DNA from: Naumannella cuiyingiana | Lineage (GTDB): Bacteria > Actinomycetota > Actinomycetes > Propionibacteriales > Propionibacteriaceae | NCBI RefSeq assembly: GCF_013408305.1 | Contig: NZ_JACBZS010000001.1 | Span: forward strand, 124,001-188,000 | Direction of reading: 5' to 3' | DNA length: 64,000 nucleotides | Shown here: piece by piece, positions 60,156 to 64,000 of the stretch | Position numbering within the stretch: position 1 is the first letter of the stretch | Layout of the letters: each line of letters opens with the position of its first letter | Translations under genes and position numbers: made by a program | The notes under the pieces: model-generated | Told to the model about the DNA's origin: nothing | The model's input: the letters and a program-made list of their open reading frames with translations, nothing else | The model's database searches: none

Positions 60156-61282
60156 CGGGGGGCCTCCTCGGCGGACGGGCGGGGGTCGGTGATCGGCAGG
60201 TCCAGCTCGCGGGCGACCTCGAGCAGCGCGTCGCGGAAGGCCGCCATCTCCTGCGGCGTACCCGCCGAGACGCGCAACCAGCCGGCCGGCCCGGTCTCGC
60301 GGACCAGCACGCCGCGGTCCAGCAGACCCTGCCACACCGCGTGCCGGTCGGTGAAGGTACCGAAGAGCACGAAATTGGCATCGGACTCGGCCACGCGCAG
60401 CCCGGCCCGGGTCAGCCAGTCGGCCAGCCCGTCGCGCTCGGCACGCAGCGCGGCGACCTGACCGAGCAGCTCCGCCGAGTGCCGAAGCGCGACCCGGGCC
60501 GCACGCTGGCTGAGCGCGGACAGGTGGTACGGCAGCCGGACGATCCGGCAGGCGTCGACCACGGCCGGATCGGCGGCCAGATAGCCCAGCCGCCCGCCCG
60601 CGAACCCGAAGGCCTTGGACATCGTGCGGCTGACCACCAGCCTGGGGTGGCCCGGCAGCAGTTCCAGCGCCGACCGGGTGCCCGGCCGGGCGAATTCGGC
60701 GTACGCCTCGTCGATGATCACCAGGCCGGGTGCGGCGGCCAGCACCGCCTCGATCAGCTCCGACGGCGTCGCGGTCCCGGTCGGATTGTTCGGCGAGGCG
60801 ATCAGGACGACGTCCGGGCGCCGCTCGGCGATCTCGGCCACGGCGGCGTCCGGGTCGATGCTGAAGTCGTCGCGGCGCGGGACGTGCAGCATCGCCGTGT
60901 GGGTGTTGCGGGCGTACTCGGGATACATCGAGTAGGTCGGCGGAAAGGTCAGCAGGCTGCGGCCGGGACCGCCGAAGGCCTGCAGGAGCTGGGTCATCAC
61001 CTCGTTGCTGCCATTGGCGACCCAGACATTCGCGGCGGTCAGGCCGTGCCCGAGGTAGGCCGCCAGGTCCGCGCGCAGATCCGCGGCCTCGCGGTCGGGA
61101 TAGCGGTTCAGCCCGGCGGCCTCCTCCGCGATCGCGGCCCCGAGTTCGGTACGCATGGCCGCCGGCGCCGGGTAGGGATTCTCGTTCACGTTGAGGCGTA
61201 CCGGCACGTCCAGTTGGGGCGCGCCGTACGGCTCCTGTCCGGCCAGCTCCGGGCGCAGCGGCAGATCGGCGAGGCGGCTCAT
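60152..61282 (-). CDS. hisC: Histidinol-phosphate aminotransferase
   Basis: PLP fold-type I transaminase of 376 aa. The Schiff-base lysine is in [19 protein letters not shown], with [10 protein letters not shown] and IIDEAYAEF upstream. N-terminal [12 protein letters not shown] is the HisC signature. The ATG overlaps the hisD stop by 4 bp, and its own stop overlaps hisB. It converts imidazole acetol phosphate and glutamate to histidinol phosphate. Confidence 0.95.
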   Translation of the reverse strand: MSRLADLPLRPELAGQEPYGAPQLDVPVRLNVNENPYPAPAAMRTELGAAIAEEAAGLNRYPDREAADLRADLAAYLGHGLTAANVWVANGSNEVMTQLLQAFGGPGRSLLTFPPTYSMYPEYARNTHTAMLHVPRRDDFSIDPDAAVAEIAERRPDVVLIASPNNPTGTATPSELIEAVLAAAPGLVIIDEAYAEFARPGTRSALELLPGHPRLVVSRTMSKAFGFAGGRLGYLAADPAVVDACRIVRLPYHLSALSQRAARVALRHSAELLGQVAALRAERDGLADWLTRAGLRVAESDANFVLFGTFTDRHAVWQGLLDRGVLVRETGPAGWLRVSAGTPQEMAAFRDALLEVARELDLPITDPRPSAEEAPR

Positions 61283-62655
61283 CGCGGATCCTCCTCGACC
61301 CCGGCCCCATCGACCCGGGCCCCGTCGACCCGGGCCCCCTCGACCAGGGCCAAGTCGAATCGTGCGCTCACCGCGGCCCCGTGCGCGGGCAGGTCCTCGG
61401 CCTCGGCGAAGGTGACCACGGCGTCGGCGATCTCGGCCAGCCCGGAGCGGTCGTAGTCGATCACATGCACGGCCTTGAGGAAGGTGCGCACGTTCAGGCC
61501 CGAGGAATGACAGGCACAGCCGGCGGTCGGCAGGACGTGGGTGCTGCCCGCGGCATAGTCGCCGAGCGAGACCGGCGACCACGCGCCGACGAAGATCGCG
61601 CCCGCATTGCGGATCCGGGCCGCGACGGAGGCGGCGTCGCGGGTCTGGATCTCCAGGTGTTCGGCGGCATAGGCGTCGGCCACAGCGATCCCGGCAGCGA
61701 GGTCGTCGACCAGCACCATCGCCGACTGCGGGCCGCCCAGCGCGGTGGCGATCCGCTCGGCGTGCTTGGCGGCGGCGACCCGCGATTCGAGCTCGGCGGC
61801 GACCGAGTCGGCCAGGGCGGGCGCATCGGTGATCAACACAGCGCCGGCGAGCGGGTCGTGCTCGGCCTGGGAGATCAGGTCGGCGGCGACGTGGGCGGGC
61901 TCGGCGCTGTCGTCGGCGAGGACGGCGATCTCGGTCGGTCCGGCCTCGGCGTCGATGCCGACCTGGCCGCGCAGCAGGCGCTTGGCCGCAACGACGTAGA
62001 TGTTGCCGGGCCCGGTGACGAGATCGACGCGCTCGCACAGGCCGGGGACCCCGTGGGCGAACATCGCGATGGCCTGCGCCCCGCCGACGGCGTACACCTC
62101 GTCCACGCCGAGCAGGCCGCAGACCGCGAGCACCGCCGGGTGCGGCAGCCCGCCGAAATCGCGTTGCGGCGGGGAGGCCACGGCGATTCGGTCGACGCCT
62201 GCGACCTGGGCCGGAACGACGTTCATCAACACGCTGGACGACAGCGGCGCCAGCCCGCCGGGCACGTAGAGCCCGACCCGGGAGACCGGGATCATCCGCT
62301 GGCCGACCCGCGCGCCGGGCGCGAGCTCGACCACCGTGGACCGATCGCCGCCCTCGGCCGCGGCGACCCGCCGACGCCGGTCGATCGCGACCTCGAATGC
62401 GGCACGAAGTTCGGGATCCAGGCCGGCGACCGCGTCCGCGATGGCGGCTGCCGGCACCCGGAAGCTGTCGGGTACCACATGATCGAACCGCTCGGAGTAC
62501 TCGGCCAGCGCATCGGCGCCGCGCGCGGCCACGTCGTCGATCACCGGCGCGACGACTCGCGCCGCGGCGGCCACGTCGAACGGCGCGCGCGGCACGATCG
62601 CGGTCAGGTCCTCGGCGGCCAGGTCGCGGCCGCGCAGGTCGATGGTGCGGATCAC
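61279..62655 (-). CDS. hisD: Histidinol dehydrogenase
   Basis: Enzyme of 458 aa that performs the last two steps of histidine synthesis with NAD+ and zinc. Visible motifs are [34 protein letters not shown], catalytic HDP in [10 protein letters not shown] and zinc-site [29 protein letters not shown]. Start: GTG at 62655 (VIRTIDLRG), with TAGAAT ending 7 nt upstream, so the mRNA is probably leaderless. The C-terminal tail has an ARVDG repeat ([18 protein letters not shown]). It is the first gene of the operon. Confidence 0.96.
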   Translation of the reverse strand: MIRTIDLRGRDLAAEDLTAIVPRAPFDVAAAARVVAPVIDDVAARGADALAEYSERFDHVVPDSFRVPAAAIADAVAGLDPELRAAFEVAIDRRRRVAAAEGGDRSTVVELAPGARVGQRMIPVSRVGLYVPGGLAPLSSSVLMNVVPAQVAGVDRIAVASPPQRDFGGLPHPAVLAVCGLLGVDEVYAVGGAQAIAMFAHGVPGLCERVDLVTGPGNIYVVAAKRLLRGQVGIDAEAGPTEIAVLADDSAEPAHVAADLISQAEHDPLAGAVLITDAPALADSVAAELESRVAAAKHAERIATALGGPQSAMVLVDDLAAGIAVADAYAAEHLEIQTRDAASVAARIRNAGAIFVGAWSPVSLGDYAAGSTHVLPTAGCACHSSGLNVRTFLKAVHVIDYDRSGLAEIADAVVTFAEAEDLPAHGAAVSARFDLALVEGARVDGARVDGAGVEEDPR

Positions 62656-62662
62656 CCGCCCG

Positions 62663-62668
62663 ATTCTA
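62663..62668 (-). promoter_or_regulatory. Candidate -10 element, leaderless his operon promoter
   Basis: TAGAAT on the minus strand, 7 nt before the GTG at 62655. No leader peptide or attenuator-like histidine run can fit, so classical attenuation is absent at this promoter. Confidence 0.55.
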
Positions 62669-62734
62669 GGAGCCGGCACCGCCGGGCGCCTGCCGGTTCC
62701 GCCCGCGCGAGACACCCCCGGAAGAATGGGCCGC

Positions 62735-63226
62735 ATGGCACGACGCGACGGCACTGGTACGCCGGCGATCGCCGCCCTGGTCGCAGCCGGCGCGGCGCAC
62801 ACACTGCACCCCTATCCGCACGACCCGCGCAGCTCCGCGTTCGGCGACGAGGCGGTGGCCGCGCTCGGACTGGATCCGCGGCACGTCTTCAAGACCCTGA
62901 TCGCCCGGGTCGGACCGGCGGGCGGCTTGGTCTGCGCGGTGCTGCCCGTTGCCGACCGACTCGACCTCAAGGCGTTCGCGGCCGCCGCCGGCGGCAAGCG
63001 CGCCGAGCTGGCCGATCCGGCCGCGGCGCAGCGGTCCAGCGGCTACGTGGTCGGCGGCATCTCCCCGCTGGGCCAGCGGCATCCGCTGCCGACGATCATC
63101 GACGACAGCGCGCGGGCATGGCCGACGATCTTCGTCTCGGCCGGTCGGCGGGGCCTGCAGGTCGAGCTGGCGCCGACCGACCTGGCGGCGCTGACCGATG
63201 CGCGGTGGGCCGCGATCGCCCGCTGA
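62735..63226 (+). CDS. ybaK: Cys-tRNA(Pro) deacylase-like YbaK/EbsC protein
   Basis: Protein of 163 aa. The YbaK fold core shows the conserved catalytic Lys in [29 protein letters not shown] and [20 protein letters not shown]. Such proteins clear Cys mischarged on tRNA-Pro. Two ATGs are possible, 62726 and 62735; 62735 is better spaced from GGAAG. It diverges from the hisD operon and is convergent with the membrane gene, the stops adjoining. Confidence 0.9.
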   Translation: MARRDGTGTPAIAALVAAGAAHTLHPYPHDPRSSAFGDEAVAALGLDPRHVFKTLIARVGPAGGLVCAVLPVADRLDLKAFAAAAGGKRAELADPAAAQRSSGYVVGGISPLGQRHPLPTIIDDSARAWPTIFVSAGRRGLQVELAPTDLAALTDARWAAIAR

Positions 63227-63916
63227 TCAGCGGCGACGCCAGGGCAGTCGCAGCGGCGTCGGCTCCTCGTGGTCCGGGGCGAGCGAGGACCACAACAGGA
63301 CCGGCAGCACGCCCGCCAGCGGCCAGGCCAGCAGCGCCGCGCTGCCGCGTACCGTCAGCGCGACCGCGACCACGTCGCCCGGCTGGGCCATCGCGATCCG
63401 GGACTCGAAGTCGCCGGGGCCGAGCAGCCAGCCGACCAGCCAGCAGACCAGACCCGCCGCCAGCGCGCCCAGCGCCGCCAGCACCGCGACCGGCCAGCCC
63501 AGCTCGGACAACCAGCGCCAGCAGATCACCCCGAGCGCGAGGCTCAGCACCAGCCCGATCACCACGAACCAGGCGTCCGAGGCGTAGTAGCTCGCCAGGC
63601 CGCGTTCGGTCGTGGTGGCGGCTCCGTCCGGGGCGATCTGGTAACCGGGCAACGCGACCACGGCGAACCACAGTGCCCCCGCCAGGGCGCCGGTCGCCGC
63701 GCACAGGGCGAACCAGATCGCCGCCCAGCGGGCGATCCTGGTGGCGGAGAAGGCCGGGCGCAGCTCCGGCGGGGTGGCCATGTCATCGGTGATCACGGGG
63801 ATCGACCCGGTGGTCACGGCGTCACCGACATAGCGCACATCGGGCTGCTCGGCGGCGGGCCGCGTCTCGTGCCCCTCGGGTGCCTGCCTGCCCCCGGCCG
63901 GTTGTTGGAAAACCAT
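63227..63916 (-). CDS. DUF2567-like membrane protein
   Basis: Protein of 229 aa. The first ~55 residues are polar; four hydrophobic segments follow (IWFALCAATGALAGALWFAV, FVVIGLVLSLALGVICW, VAVLAALGALAAGLVCWLVG, ALLAWPLAGVLPVLLW). The layout matches the DUF2567 group often found between dnaE and hisD in actinobacteria. The ATG lies two bases after the dnaE stop, so expression with dnaE is likely. No catalytic motif is visible. Confidence 0.78.
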   Translation of the reverse strand: MVFQQPAGGRQAPEGHETRPAAEQPDVRYVGDAVTTGSIPVITDDMATPPELRPAFSATRIARWAAIWFALCAATGALAGALWFAVVALPGYQIAPDGAATTTERGLASYYASDAWFVVIGLVLSLALGVICWRWLSELGWPVAVLAALGALAAGLVCWLVGWLLGPGDFESRIAMAQPGDVVAVALTVRGSAALLAWPLAGVLPVLLWSSLAPDHEEPTPLRLPWRRR

Positions 63917-63918
63917 GA

Positions 63919-64000
63919 TCAGCTCGCCAGGCAGGCCGGGCCGAGCAGCGCCTTGAGATCGGCCATCAGGGGCGGTGACGGGGCGACCCGCAGGGTGTCC
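63919..64000 (-). CDS. dnaE: DNA polymerase III subunit alpha, C-terminal fragment
   Basis: Twenty-six codons are visible before the TGA at 63919: DTLRVAPSPPLMADLK, then ALLGPACLAS. This matches the C-terminal tail of actinobacterial DnaE, where a LKALLGP-like ending is common. The neighbouring DUF2567 and hisD genes also fit the dnaE locus. The rest lies beyond the window edge, so identity rests on a short stretch plus context. Confidence 0.6.
   Translation of the reverse strand, partial: DTLRVAPSPPLMADLKALLGPACLAS

Noticed and set aside
62656-62734. Histidine attenuator or leader peptide
   Set aside because: The 79-bp divergent gap has a leaderless-type promoter and no His-codon run.

Overview
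The window is chromosomal DNA from a very GC-rich actinobacterium. The evidence is codon use dominated by G/C third positions, frequent GTG starts, PriA in place of HisA, and conserved actinobacterial neighbourhoods (aroE-mltG-ruvX-alaS, secF-secD-yajC-ruvBAC-yebC, hisDCBH-priA beside dnaE). A Propionibacteriaceae-type host is my best guess from gene order and protein style; nothing here proves it. I saw no plasmid, prophage core, integrase, transposase, tRNA, rRNA or CRISPR array.

Layout. 0-6.5 kb: a catabolic module (FAD oxidase, 2-oxoadipate dioxygenase/decarboxylase HglS, ALDH7-type semialdehyde dehydrogenase) diverging from an ArgP/LysG-like LysR regulator and a class I aminotransferase; together they fit lysine/pipecolate breakdown through 2-aminoadipate. 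6.8-8.7 kb: a secreted S15-type hydrolase. 8.7-15.8 kb: galT-galK diverging from a carbohydrate ABC importer, a DeoR regulator and a pentapeptide-repeat protein, across an AT-rich control region. 15.8-24.5 kb: aroBKCE, mltG, ruvX, alaS. 24.5-25.1 kb: a dense intergenic repeat cluster. 25.1-35.9 kb: two small membrane proteins, an acyltransferase-3/SGNH protein, rarA, an esterase, aspS, hisS and accessory genes. 36-39.2 kb: DUF349, DedA and an exported intradiol-dioxygenase-like lipoprotein. 39.3-49.2 kb: relA, K+ channel, apt, secF, secD, yajC, ruvB, ruvA, ruvC. 49.4-52.5 kb: an opposite-strand accessory block (ArsR-like regulator, NlpC/P60 endopeptidase, GH19-like hydrolase) lying between ruvC and yebC, which are normally adjacent. 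52.6-55.6 kb: yebC, a double-GNAT protein, and a TetR/DUF2871 divergent pair. 55.6-62.7 kb: hisD-hisC-hisB-hisH-priA followed by a translationally coupled fatty-acyl reductase/HAD fusion. 62.7-64 kb: a YbaK-type deacylase, a membrane protein and the 3' end of dnaE.

How it works together. Most of the window is housekeeping (aromatic and histidine biosynthesis, aminoacyl-tRNA synthesis, recombination, protein export, stringent response). The accessory functions are amino-acid catabolism, sugar uptake, cell-wall lysis and lipid reduction. Many adjacent genes overlap by 4 bp (ATGA or GTGA), implying coupled translation. At least six genes have a TANNNT -10 element 6-8 nt before the start codon and are probably leaderless.

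Most unusual items: the FAR-HAD fusion attached to the his operon; the peptidoglycan-hydrolase pair with near-duplicate SH3-like domains in the ruvC-yebC junction; a dispersed intergenic palindrome family built on CCGACCRCTCG (6.6, 24.7, 25.0 and 50.4 kb); the repeat cluster upstream of alaS; and the reconstructed aminoadipate pathway.
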